Below are positions 1 to 5,913 of a stretch of DNA of 6,471 nt, piece by piece. Every line of letters begins with the position of its first letter. Within the stretch, counting starts at the first letter, position 1. Both the position numbers and the translations under genes were made by a program. The stretch comes from Eubacteriales bacterium (GTDB lineage Bacteria > Bacillota > Clostridia > JANYKE01), in contig JANYKE010000107.1 in the NCBI GenBank assembly GCA_025361685.1, positions 1 through 6,471 of the forward strand, written 5' to 3'. A model generated the notes under the pieces. The model searched no databases. It was given only the letters and a program-made list of their open reading frames with translations, and was not told the origin of the DNA.

Positions 1-1089
1 GGCTGGAACAGCATTGATCAGATGCCGGACGACAATCCTTTATACGTAGGACGCGGAGGCATGTTGGGAGATCGCGCCGGCAACTTCGCAGTCCAAAACG
101 CTGACCTGATTCTCTGCATCGGCAGCCGTCTCTCGCTTCGACAGGTCGGCTACACATGGGACAAATGGGCGCGCGCCGCTAAGGTAATAATGGTTGATGC
201 CGATGAAGCCGAACTCCGAAAGCCAACACTTCACGTTGAAATGCCAATTTGTGCCGATGCCAAAGATTTTCTGGTCAAGCTAAACAGCACCATCAAAGCC
301 AACGGCTTAACAACCGTATTTAATAACCAATTCTGGCTCACTACTTGTAACAATTGGAAAACGAGATACCCAACCATCTGTGATCGGCATCATCACGAAG
401 ACAGCGACTGCGCCAATGTATACTCATTTGTAGGCAAACTTAGTGAGCGTCTGCCCGAAGGATATACAACTGTTGTCGGCAACGGCAGCGCCTGCGTCGT
501 CGGCAGTCACGGATATAAAATTAAAAAAGACCAGCGCTTTATAATTAACAGCGCAATAGCCAGCATGGGTTATGACCTGCCCGCATCAATAGGCGCAAGC
601 CGCGCGTTAGGCAACGCGGAAGTCGTATGTTTAACCGGTGACGGCAGCATCCAAATGAATATTCAGGAACTCCAAACCATAATCACTAACAAGTTTCCAA
701 TCAAAATATTTGTAATTAATAATCAAGGATATCACTCAATCAGACAGACACAGGCCAATATTTTCGGGAACCATTCCAAAGTCGGCATCGGCCCCGAAAG
801 CGGCGACCTCGAATTTCCATCCATGGAAAAACTTAGTTATGCTTATGGATACCCTTATGTTCCATGTCACTCAAACCAAGAAATCGACTCGGCACTCGAC
901 AAGGTGTTCGAAACAGACGGAGCCTGCATCTGCGAAATATTTGTATCAACCACACAGGTATTCGAACCAAAATCCGCAACTAAACAACTCCCCGATGGCC
1001 GACTCGTATCGCCGCCGCTCGAAGACCTAGCCCCATTCCTGCCGCGCCAAGAACTCGACGAAATCATGTTCATTCCTTGGGAGGACTAA
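1..1089 (+). CDS. Thiamine-diphosphate-dependent enzyme, acetolactate synthase family, polysaccharide-cluster type (5' partial)
   Basis: The frame is open from base 1 and ends at TAA 1087-1089, giving 362 codons; the ATG at 22 is internal. Family members usually have about 550-600 residues, so roughly the first 200 are missing: the Pyr domain with the catalytic Glu and the start of the central domain. Fragment residues 1-95 are the end of the central (FAD/dIII-like) domain, with ILCIGSRLSLRQVGY at 37-51. Residues 140-320 are the C-terminal PP domain, with the ThDP/Mg motif GDGS at 213-216 closing with NN at 240-241. The tail (LPDGRLVSPPLEDLAPFLPR, 330-349) is, from memory, typical of ThDP enzymes in O-antigen and capsule clusters rather than of housekeeping AHAS. 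The gene lies upstream of a glycosyltransferase and rfbF, so a role in nucleotide-sugar modification, for example YerE-like two-carbon transfer onto a CDP-keto-sugar, is plausible but unproven. Arginine codons are 12 CGN out of 14, unlike the downstream genes. Family assignment is secure; substrate is not. Confidence 0.9.
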   Translation, partial: GWNSIDQMPDDNPLYVGRGGMLGDRAGNFAVQNADLILCIGSRLSLRQVGYTWDKWARAAKVIMVDADEAELRKPTLHVEMPICADAKDFLVKLNSTIKANGLTTVFNNQFWLTTCNNWKTRYPTICDRHHHEDSDCANVYSFVGKLSERLPEGYTTVVGNGSACVVGSHGYKIKKDQRFIINSAIASMGYDLPASIGASRALGNAEVVCLTGDGSIQMNIQELQTIITNKFPIKIFVINNQGYHSIRQTQANIFGNHSKVGIGPESGDLEFPSMEKLSYAYGYPYVPCHSNQEIDSALDKVFETDGACICEIFVSTTQVFEPKSATKQLPDGRLVSPPLEDLAPFLPRQELDEIMFIPWED

Positions 1090-1099
1090 AATAAGAAGT

Positions 1100-1126
1100 G
1101 CAATTTTAATCAAATGTTAAAAATGC
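1100..1126. repeat. AT-rich inverted repeat after the ThDP gene
   Basis: Arms 1100-1109 and 1117-1126 pair at 9 of 10 positions around a 7-base loop. The stem can be prolonged by AAGT (1096-1099) with ACTT (1129-1132) across a 2-base bulge. No T-run follows, and the stem is mostly A-T, so it is at best a weak terminator or a 3'-end-stabilising hairpin for the ThDP transcript. Confidence 0.35.
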
Positions 1127-1137
1127 AAACTTGTGAT

Positions 1138-1167
1138 TTGACATTATGTACCCAAATATGGGATTAT
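1138..1167 (+). promoter_or_regulatory. Possible sigma-70/SigA promoter for the glycosyltransferase-rfbF pair
   Basis: A perfect -35 box TTGACA (1138-1143) is followed after 18 bases by GATTAT (1162-1167), a 4/6 match to TATAAT. It is preceded by TGG, an extended -10 feature. The site sits in the 154-base gap (1090-1243) between the ThDP gene and the glycosyltransferase. That gap is much larger than the one-base gap inside the downstream pair, which fits a separate internal promoter. Read-through from upstream is equally possible. Confidence 0.45.
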
Positions 1168-1243
1168 ATGGATATAAACTATCAATTACTTTTGAACAAA
1201 GCATCAATGAGATAATCAGTGAAATGAAAACGAGGTCTTAAGT

Positions 1244-2191
1244 ATGAAAAGAATCAGTGTAGTTGTACCAACATACAACGAAGAGGAAAATGTAATACCA
1301 ATCAGTGAAGCGATTATCAATGAGTTTAAAAATAATCTTCCGGACTACGAGTACGAAATATTATTTATTGATAATAATTCGCAGGATAATACGAGAATTA
1401 TTTTGCGCGAATTATGTGCCGGCAACTTCCGTATTAAAGCTATTCTTAATGCCAAGAATTTTGGTCAGTTTAATTCTCCTTATTATGGAATGTGTCAATC
1501 AACAGGAGATTGCACAATTCTTATGTGCGCAGATTTTCAAGATCCGGTTGAGATGATTCCGCTGTTCGTTCATGAGTGGGAAATGGGACACAGGATTGTT
1601 TGCGGGATTAAAAAGACAAGCAGAGAGAATAGAATGATGTTTGTATTCCGTTCACTCTATTACAAAATTATCAAAAAGCTTTCAGAAACAGAACAGATCG
1701 AACATTTTACAGGTTTCGGACTATATGACAAAAGCTTTATTCAAACGCTAAAGAATCTTGACGATCCAATGCCTTTCCTGCGCGGCATAGTCGCTGAGCT
1801 TGGCTCAAAGCGTATTGACATCCCATATGAGCAGGCCAGAAGGCGTGCAGGCAAGACCAGTAACAACTTGTATCGCTTGTATGATGCGGCAATGATAGGC
1901 TTTACATCATATACTAAAATCGGACTTCGTCTTGCAACGATAAGCGGATTTATTTTATCAGGCATTAGCATTTTGATAGCAATAATTTATCTAATTTTAA
2001 AACTGATGTTCTGGTACAATTTTCCCGCAGGAACAACGCCGATATTGTTGGGCATATTTGTATTCAGTTCTGTTCAAATATTTTTTATTGGACTTCTCGG
2101 CGAATACATTGTCAACATGAATACTAGAATAATGCACAGGCCTCTTGTTGTTGAGGAAGAGCGCATAAACTTTTGGAAGGAAGGTCAATAA
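1244..2191 (+). CDS. Family 2 glycosyltransferase, GtrB/dolichol-phosphate-mannose-synthase type, with C-terminal membrane anchor
   Basis: This 315-residue protein has the usual length for the GtrB/ArnC/DPM1-like group, which transfers a sugar from a nucleotide donor to a polyprenyl phosphate at the inner face of the membrane. The GT-A domain opens with VVPTYNEEENV (7-17). FIDNNSQDNT (41-50) is the nucleotide-binding region, and DFQDP (97-101) is the metal-binding DxxD-type motif, usually DLQDP. RRAGKTSNNLYRLYDAA (200-216) matches the conserved R-x-G-K/S segment ahead of the membrane. Two hydrophobic helices follow at about 229-254 and 265-289, then a short charged tail. The ATG at 1244 is supported by GAGG (1232-1235) eight bases upstream. 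The stop is one base from the rfbF start, so the two are surely co-transcribed. The donor sugar cannot be read from sequence; CDP- or UDP-linked sugars are both possible. Arginine codons are evenly split between AGR and CGN (9 each). Confidence 0.9.
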   Translation: MKRISVVVPTYNEEENVIPISEAIINEFKNNLPDYEYEILFIDNNSQDNTRIILRELCAGNFRIKAILNAKNFGQFNSPYYGMCQSTGDCTILMCADFQDPVEMIPLFVHEWEMGHRIVCGIKKTSRENRMMFVFRSLYYKIIKKLSETEQIEHFTGFGLYDKSFIQTLKNLDDPMPFLRGIVAELGSKRIDIPYEQARRRAGKTSNNLYRLYDAAMIGFTSYTKIGLRLATISGFILSGISILIAIIYLILKLMFWYNFPAGTTPILLGIFVFSSVQIFFIGLLGEYIVNMNTRIMHRPLVVEEERINFWKEGQ

Positions 2192-2192
2192 A

Positions 2193-2966
2193 ATGAAGGT
2201 TGTTATTTTAGCAGGAGGCTTAGGCACAAGAATTTCTGAGGAATCACATTTAAAACCAAAACCGATGGTAGACATTGGCGGTATGCCGATACTATGGCAT
2301 GTTATGAAAATATATTCGCAATATGGATTCAACGAGTTTATAATTTGCTGTGGATACAAAGCCTATGTAATCAAGGAATATTTTGCAAATTATTTTTTGC
2401 ATAACAGCGATGTAACTTTCGATTTTACCGGACATAATATAATGGAAGTTCACAACCAGTATGCAGAACCTTGGAAAGTAACGCTAGTTAACACAGGGCT
2501 TAACACCATGACCGGCGGACGAATTAAGCGCGTAAAAGAATATATCGGTGATGAAACATTCATGTTGACTTACGGCGATGGAGTTGCAGATGTTAATCTT
2601 TCAGATCTTCTCGAATTCCACAGCGCTCATGGTAAGATTGCAACAATTACTGCTGTTGATATCGGGCAGACAAAAGGTGTGTTGGAAATAGAGGATAACA
2701 ATTTAGTTACTTCGTTCCGTGAAAAGAATGACAGCGATGGCGCCATGATAAACGGTGGTTTTATGGTAATGAACCCTGAGATATTTAATTATATTGAAGG
2801 AGACGAAACAGTTTTCGAAGTGATGTCCCTCATGGCACTTGCCCGTGATTCGCAGCTTATGTCATATATGCACAAAGGATTTTGGCAATGCATGGATACT
2901 CAGCGCGAGAAGCAAATGCTCGATGAACTCTGGGCCAACAACACAGCCCCCTGGAAAACCTGGTAA
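2193..2966 (+). CDS. rfbF: Glucose-1-phosphate cytidylyltransferase (RfbF type)
   Basis: It catalyses CTP + alpha-D-glucose 1-phosphate to CDP-glucose + PPi in the cytoplasm, the first step toward CDP-3,6-dideoxyhexoses and related sugars. The 257 residues match the usual family length. The N-terminus carries the nucleotidyltransferase signature LAGGLGTRISEE (6-17) followed by KPKPMVDIGG (21-30), including the catalytic-type Lys. YGDGVAD (127-133) and the WQCMDT segment (231-236) supply the aspartates (D129, D235) that correspond to the metal ligands of the family. INGGF (186-190) and the C-terminal APWKTW are also family hallmarks and separate it from UDP-glucose and dTDP-glucose pyrophosphorylases. 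The start at 2193 has AAGGAAGG (2177-2184) eight bases upstream, inside the glycosyltransferase gene, suggesting translational coupling. Two family segments are altered: the usual GRFG-like loop reads GQTKG (158-162), and the ER-PLE-like segment after TVFE reads VMSLMALA (210-217). The gene is the last of its unit. Confidence 0.92.
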   Translation: MKVVILAGGLGTRISEESHLKPKPMVDIGGMPILWHVMKIYSQYGFNEFIICCGYKAYVIKEYFANYFLHNSDVTFDFTGHNIMEVHNQYAEPWKVTLVNTGLNTMTGGRIKRVKEYIGDETFMLTYGDGVADVNLSDLLEFHSAHGKIATITAVDIGQTKGVLEIEDNNLVTSFREKNDSDGAMINGGFMVMNPEIFNYIEGDETVFEVMSLMALARDSQLMSYMHKGFWQCMDTQREKQMLDELWANNTAPWKTW

Positions 2967-3012
2967 CCAAATTTTATTTCCCCCAAAACTTTTTCACACA
3001 AATCTTTTCTTC

Positions 3013-3046
3013 AAAACTGCAGAAAACTCTGCAGTTTTTTTTTTTT
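3013..3046 (+). terminator. Intrinsic terminator after rfbF
   Basis: A perfect 11-bp stem (3013-3023 with 3028-3038, core CTGCAGA/TCTGCAG) closes an AAAC tetraloop. An uninterrupted run of 12 T begins within the 3' arm and ends at 3046. It lies 46 bases after the rfbF stop and cleanly separates the polysaccharide unit from the hydrogenase operon. It is strongly directional, because the opposite strand has only a short A/T tract. Confidence 0.95.
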
Positions 3047-3089
3047 GGACATTTTTTTTGTATTAAGGTTAAAAAGTGAGTTGTTCATG

Positions 3090-3118
3090 TTGAAATACAC
3101 GGACTAATTTGTTATAAT
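3090..3118 (+). promoter_or_regulatory. Sigma-70/SigA promoter of the hydrogenase operon
   Basis: TTGAAA (3090-3095, 5/6 to the -35 consensus) and a perfect TATAAT (3113-3118) are separated by the optimal 17 bases. Transcription would start near 3125, leaving a leader of about 80 bases before the hndA start. The promoter begins 43 bases after the terminator T-run and is the only good one seen upstream of the operon. The 6-base inverted repeat GTTCAT (3083-3088) / ATGAAC (3117-3122) flanks the core promoter but is too short to call an operator. Confidence 0.88.
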
Positions 3119-3121
3119 GAA

Positions 3122-3163
3122 CTTGCAGGAAAAATATTATTTCATATATTTTTTTTTGCGAAG
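3122..3163 (+). promoter_or_regulatory. Predicted 5'-end stem-loop of the hydrogenase mRNA leader
   Basis: Bases 3125-3137 can pair with 3146-3159 (GCA/TGC, two G-U pairs, five A-U pairs, then TAT/ATA after a single-base bulge) around an 8-base loop. CTT (3122-3124) with AAG (3161-3163) may extend it. The predicted transcription start is at about 3125, so the hairpin would begin at or within a base or two of the RNA 5' end. Such a position is typical of stems that protect mRNA from 5'-end-dependent decay. The stem is A-U rich and was found by eye; no energy was computed. It matches no riboswitch class that I recognise. Confidence 0.4.
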
Positions 3164-3205
3164 ATTAGTAATGCATTTGTAAAATTTGCAACAGGAGGCA
3201 AGCTT

Positions 3206-3703
3206 ATGGCTGACATACGAGCGTGCGGGGGTACACAAGGGACACCCGAGCAGGAAAGAAGATTTGCAGAGATAATTGAAAAATATAAGGATACCCAAGG
3301 CGAATTGATACCTGTACTGCATGAGGTGCAGGAAGTATATGGGTATCTTCCTTTTTTTGTACAGAAGAAAATCGGCGAAGCGCTGGGCATTCCTATGGCA
3401 GAAGTATATGGCGTTGTAACTTTCTACACGCAATTTTCGCTAAAACCAAAAGGCAAGTTTAGAGTCAGCGTATGCATGGGCACGGCCTGTTATGTTAAGG
3501 GTTCGCAGGAGGTAATGCTTATGGTTAAGGAAGCTCTGGGTATTGACGTAGGCGAATGTAGCGAAGACGGTCTGTTTTCACTTGATTCCTGTCGCTGTAT
3601 TGGTGCGTGCGGACTTGCTCCGGTCGTCATGGTCAACGATGATGTTCACGGCAAACTGAGAGCCGAAGACATTAAAGGATTATTTAGCAAATACAGAATG
3701 TAG
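3206..3703 (+). CDS. hndA: [FeFe]-hydrogenase complex subunit HndA/HydC, NuoE-like [2Fe-2S] protein
   Basis: This 165-residue NuoE-family subunit relays electrons next to the flavoprotein subunit of NAD(P)-linked hydrogenases. Residues 15-80 form the helical N-terminal domain, with the conserved GYLP (46-49) and the EVYGVVTFYTQF stretch (66-77). The thioredoxin-like domain follows and carries all four cluster ligands: C90 and C95 (CMGTAC), C131 and C135 (CIGAC). C129 is an extra cysteine close by. No signal peptide is present, so the protein is cytoplasmic. The start at 3206 has a perfect AGGAGG (3193-3198) seven bases upstream. It heads a tightly spaced operon with hndB, hndC and hndD, which identifies it as the hydrogenase paralogue rather than complex I NuoE. 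Confidence 0.92.
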   Translation: MADIRACGGTQGTPEQERRFAEIIEKYKDTQGELIPVLHEVQEVYGYLPFFVQKKIGEALGIPMAEVYGVVTFYTQFSLKPKGKFRVSVCMGTACYVKGSQEVMLMVKEALGIDVGECSEDGLFSLDSCRCIGACGLAPVVMVNDDVHGKLRAEDIKGLFSKYRM

Positions 3704-3707
3704 GAGG
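3702..3707 (+). promoter_or_regulatory. Ribosome binding site of hndB overlapping the hndA stop codon
   Basis: AGGAGG at 3702-3707 shares its first two bases with the hndA TAG (3701-3703) and lies eight bases ahead of the hndB ATG at 3716. Ribosomes finishing hndA would stand on the site, which suggests coupled translation of the first two subunits. Confidence 0.75.
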
Positions 3708-3715
3708 AGATCATA

Positions 3716-4099
3716 ATGAATTCACTTGAAGAACTAAATGCAATTCGCGATAAGAAAAAAGATGAGCTTTCACAAAGAAAAGACTCTCAGAATCTACGCA
3801 TTGTTGTCGGAATGGCATCATGCGGAATTGCTGCCGGAGCTAAGCCGGTTATGGATGCAATTATTGAAGAATTAAATACAAGAGGCATCAATGATATAAA
3901 AGTATCGATGACCGGCTGCATGGGAATATGCAGGCTGGAGCCAATTGTTGAAGTAATATATCCCGACGAAACAAGAGTTACATATGCAAATATCGATGCC
4001 GAAAAGGCCAAGAGAATAGTTGCTGAAAATATTGTCAACGGTCAGGTATGCACTGATTTGACAATCGAAGCGGTACAAAACGATGATGGGGGTAAGTAA
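3716..4099 (+). CDS. hndB: HndB-type small subunit, thioredoxin-like (2Fe-2S) ferredoxin domain protein
   Basis: This 127-residue protein matches the small HndB subunit found between the NuoE-like and NuoF-like genes in hndABCD operons. Residues 1-25 are a charged helix. A thioredoxin-like ferredoxin fold runs from about 28 to 110, with GMASCGIAAGAKPVMDA (32-48), TGCMGICRLEPIVEV (66-80) and a conserved EKAKRIV segment (96-102). The candidate cluster cysteines are C36, C68 and C72. The position matching the second cysteine of the NuoE motif (five residues after C36) is Gly41, so the standard four-cysteine set is incomplete; C112 is the only other cysteine. The gene would contribute an electron-transfer or structural subunit of the complex. 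It is 12 bases after hndA and two bases before hndC. Its role beyond complex membership is not well defined. Confidence 0.87.
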   Translation: MNSLEELNAIRDKKKDELSQRKDSQNLRIVVGMASCGIAAGAKPVMDAIIEELNTRGINDIKVSMTGCMGICRLEPIVEVIYPDETRVTYANIDAEKAKRIVAENIVNGQVCTDLTIEAVQNDDGGK

Positions 4100-4101
4100 G
4101 A

Positions 4102-5901
4102 ATGCAATTGTTTAGATCACATATACTTGTCTGCGGCGGAAGCAGCTGTACCGCTTCAAAATCAGAACAGATTATTAAGGAGTTTGATAGCCACTTAAAA
4201 GCTAATGGACTTGAGAACGAGGTTCAAGTTGTTAAAACGGGTTGCTTCGGGTTGTGCGCTCAAGGCCCCAATATTGTTATCTATCCTGAGGGCGCAAATT
4301 ATTTTAGAGTTAAGGTTGAAGACGTTAAAGAGATTGTTGAGGAACATCTTGTCAAAGGCAAAATTGTAAAAAGACTTCTTGCTACAGGCGACAAAAACGA
4401 AAATACAAATGAAGATTATTCAGCCAACAGTATAGAATTTTTTGCAAGACAAATGCGAATCGCACTTAGAAACTGCGGCGTAATAAATCCTGAAGACATC
4501 GAAGAGTATATCGCGTATGACGGATATCAGGCTCTGGGCAAAGTCCTCACAACTATGACGCCGGCAGAAGTAATTGAGCTTGTTAAAAAGTCAGGACTTC
4601 GCGGAAGAGGCGGCGGAGGTTTTCCGACCGGACTGAAGTGGTCATTTGCAGCCGGCAACGAAGCGCCAAAGAAATATGTATTGTGTAACGCAGATGAAGG
4701 TGACCCCGGTGCATTTATGGACAGAAGCATTCTCGAGGGTGACCCGCATAGTATAATCGAAGCAATGGCAATTGCCGCATATGCAATTGGTTCGGATGAG
4801 GGTGCAGTTTATGTTAGGGCAGAGTATCCGATAGCCGTTAAAAGATTGCAGATTGCGATTGACCAAGCCAAGAAACTGGGTCTGATTGGCAAAGATATAT
4901 TTGGCACAGGTTTTAATTTTGACCTATCAATCAGGCTTGGCGCCGGAGCATTTGTGTGTGGCGAAGAAACTGCACTCATGACTTCAATTGAAGGTCACAG
5001 AGGCGAGCCCAGACCGCGTCCGCCGTTTCCGGCAGCAAAAGGTTTGTGGCAGAGCCCGACAGTTCTTAACAATGTAGAAACATATGCCAACGTTCCGCAA
5101 ATAATACTTAACGGAGCGGAGTGGTTTTCCAATATCGGAACAGAACGCAGCAAAGGCACAAAGGTGTTCGCAATAAGCGGCAAAATAAAAAATACCGGAT
5201 TGCTCGAAGTGCCCATGGGAACAACACTTCGCGAGGTTATATTTGATATCGCCGGAGGCATTCCAAACGGCAAAGCATTCAAAGCCGCACAGACCGGAGG
5301 ACCTTCTGGCGGATGCATTCCTGCATCACTTATCGACACACCAATCGATTATGATTCACTGGTTGCATTGGGTTCGATAATGGGTTCGGGCGGACTCATC
5401 GTTATGGATGAGGACAACTGTATGGTTGACATCGCAAAATTTTTCCTTGAATTTACAGTTGAAGAATCATGCGGCAAATGCCCGCCGTGCCGAATAGGTA
5501 CAAAGAGGATGCTCGAGATTCTTGAAAAAATTACTTCGGGCAAAGGCGAGGAAGGCGACATCGAAAAACTTGAAATACTTGCTAACAGCATCAGAATGTC
5601 ATCGCTTTGCGGACTTGGTCAGACTGCACCAAATCCGGTCCTAAGCACGCTGAAATATTTCCGCGACGAATATGAGGAACATGTATTTGAGAAGAAGTGT
5701 CGTGCGAAGGTTTGCAAAGAGATGCTTAAGTATATTGTTATTGACGACAAATGTAAGTTCTGCGGAATTTGCGCCAAGAATTGTCCTACCAACGCAATCT
5801 CAGGTGAGCCAAAAGTACCATACTTGATTGACCAGGACAAATGTATCAAGTGCGGCTTGTGTGAAACAAAGTGTCCCTTTGATGCAATTGAAAGAAAATA
5901 A
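4102..5901 (+). CDS. hndC: [FeFe]-hydrogenase complex flavoprotein subunit HndC/HydB (NuoF-like, NAD(P)/FMN and Fe-S)
   Basis: This 599-residue subunit is the NAD(P)H-oxidising or NAD(P)+-reducing unit and, in bifurcating relatives, holds the flavin at which electrons split. Domains in order: a thioredoxin-like [2Fe-2S] domain (1-90; C11, C16, C48, C52); the NuoF core with GRGGGGFPTGLKW (168-180), the NADEGDPGAFMDR segment (196-208) and GEETALMTSIEG (287-298) for FMN and NAD; an SLBB-like segment (about 355-440); the NuoF [4Fe-4S] site ESCGKCPPCRIGT (455-467; C457, C460, C463, with C503 in SLCGLGQTAP); a linker with H527, C533 and C538; and a C-terminal double ferredoxin (C551, C554, C557, C561 and C581, C584, C587, C591). 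The extra N- and C-terminal Fe-S domains separate it from plain NuoF. GGGGG (4088-4092) lies nine bases before the ATG. The gap to hndB is two bases. All expected ligands are present, so the protein looks intact. Confidence 0.95.
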   Translation: MQLFRSHILVCGGSSCTASKSEQIIKEFDSHLKANGLENEVQVVKTGCFGLCAQGPNIVIYPEGANYFRVKVEDVKEIVEEHLVKGKIVKRLLATGDKNENTNEDYSANSIEFFARQMRIALRNCGVINPEDIEEYIAYDGYQALGKVLTTMTPAEVIELVKKSGLRGRGGGGFPTGLKWSFAAGNEAPKKYVLCNADEGDPGAFMDRSILEGDPHSIIEAMAIAAYAIGSDEGAVYVRAEYPIAVKRLQIAIDQAKKLGLIGKDIFGTGFNFDLSIRLGAGAFVCGEETALMTSIEGHRGEPRPRPPFPAAKGLWQSPTVLNNVETYANVPQIILNGAEWFSNIGTERSKGTKVFAISGKIKNTGLLEVPMGTTLREVIFDIAGGIPNGKAFKAAQTGGPSGGCIPASLIDTPIDYDSLVALGSIMGSGGLIVMDEDNCMVDIAKFFLEFTVEESCGKCPPCRIGTKRMLEILEKITSGKGEEGDIEKLEILANSIRMSSLCGLGQTAPNPVLSTLKYFRDEYEEHVFEKKCRAKVCKEMLKYIVIDDKCKFCGICAKNCPTNAISGEPKVPYLIDQDKCIKCGLCETKCPFDAIERK

Positions 5902-5907
5902 GAGAGG
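5902..5907 (+). promoter_or_regulatory. Ribosome binding site setting the hndD start
   Basis: GAGAGG (5902-5907), directly after the hndC stop, is six bases from the ATG at 5914 and nine from the ATG at 5917. It favours one of these over the ATG at 5938, where many relatives would begin (MVSVTIDG). The extra eight residues are polar and basic. Confidence 0.6.
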
Positions 5908-5913
5908 AAATTG

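Noticed and set aside
1151..1162. CCCA-AATA-TGGG palindrome in the intergenic region as an operator.
   Set aside because: Only four-base arms, no second copy in the window, and it overlaps the candidate promoter spacer; not distinguishable from chance.
1997..2359. Antisense reading frame of 120 codons spanning the glycosyltransferase/rfbF junction.
   Set aside because: It is fully covered by two well-supported genes on the plus strand, has no recognisable motif and no ribosome binding site; it is a shadow frame.
3083..3122. Inverted repeat GTTCAT / ATGAAC flanking the hydrogenase promoter, and a TTGTTA half-site over the -10, as an operator (for example Rex).
   Set aside because: The arms are only six bases and 28 bases apart, and the Rex-like half has no matching partner at the correct distance. 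Chance is a sufficient explanation.
3186..3201. Small TTGC/GCAA hairpin with the hndA ribosome binding site in its loop, as a translational switch.
   Set aside because: Four base pairs with an eight-base loop are too weak, and no alternative pairing or known ligand motif is visible.
3206..5901. Respiratory complex I genes (nuoE, nuoF) rather than hydrogenase subunits.
   Set aside because: The HndB gene in between, the extra N- and C-terminal Fe-S domains of the NuoF-like protein and the following HydA-like N-terminus do not fit a nuo operon.
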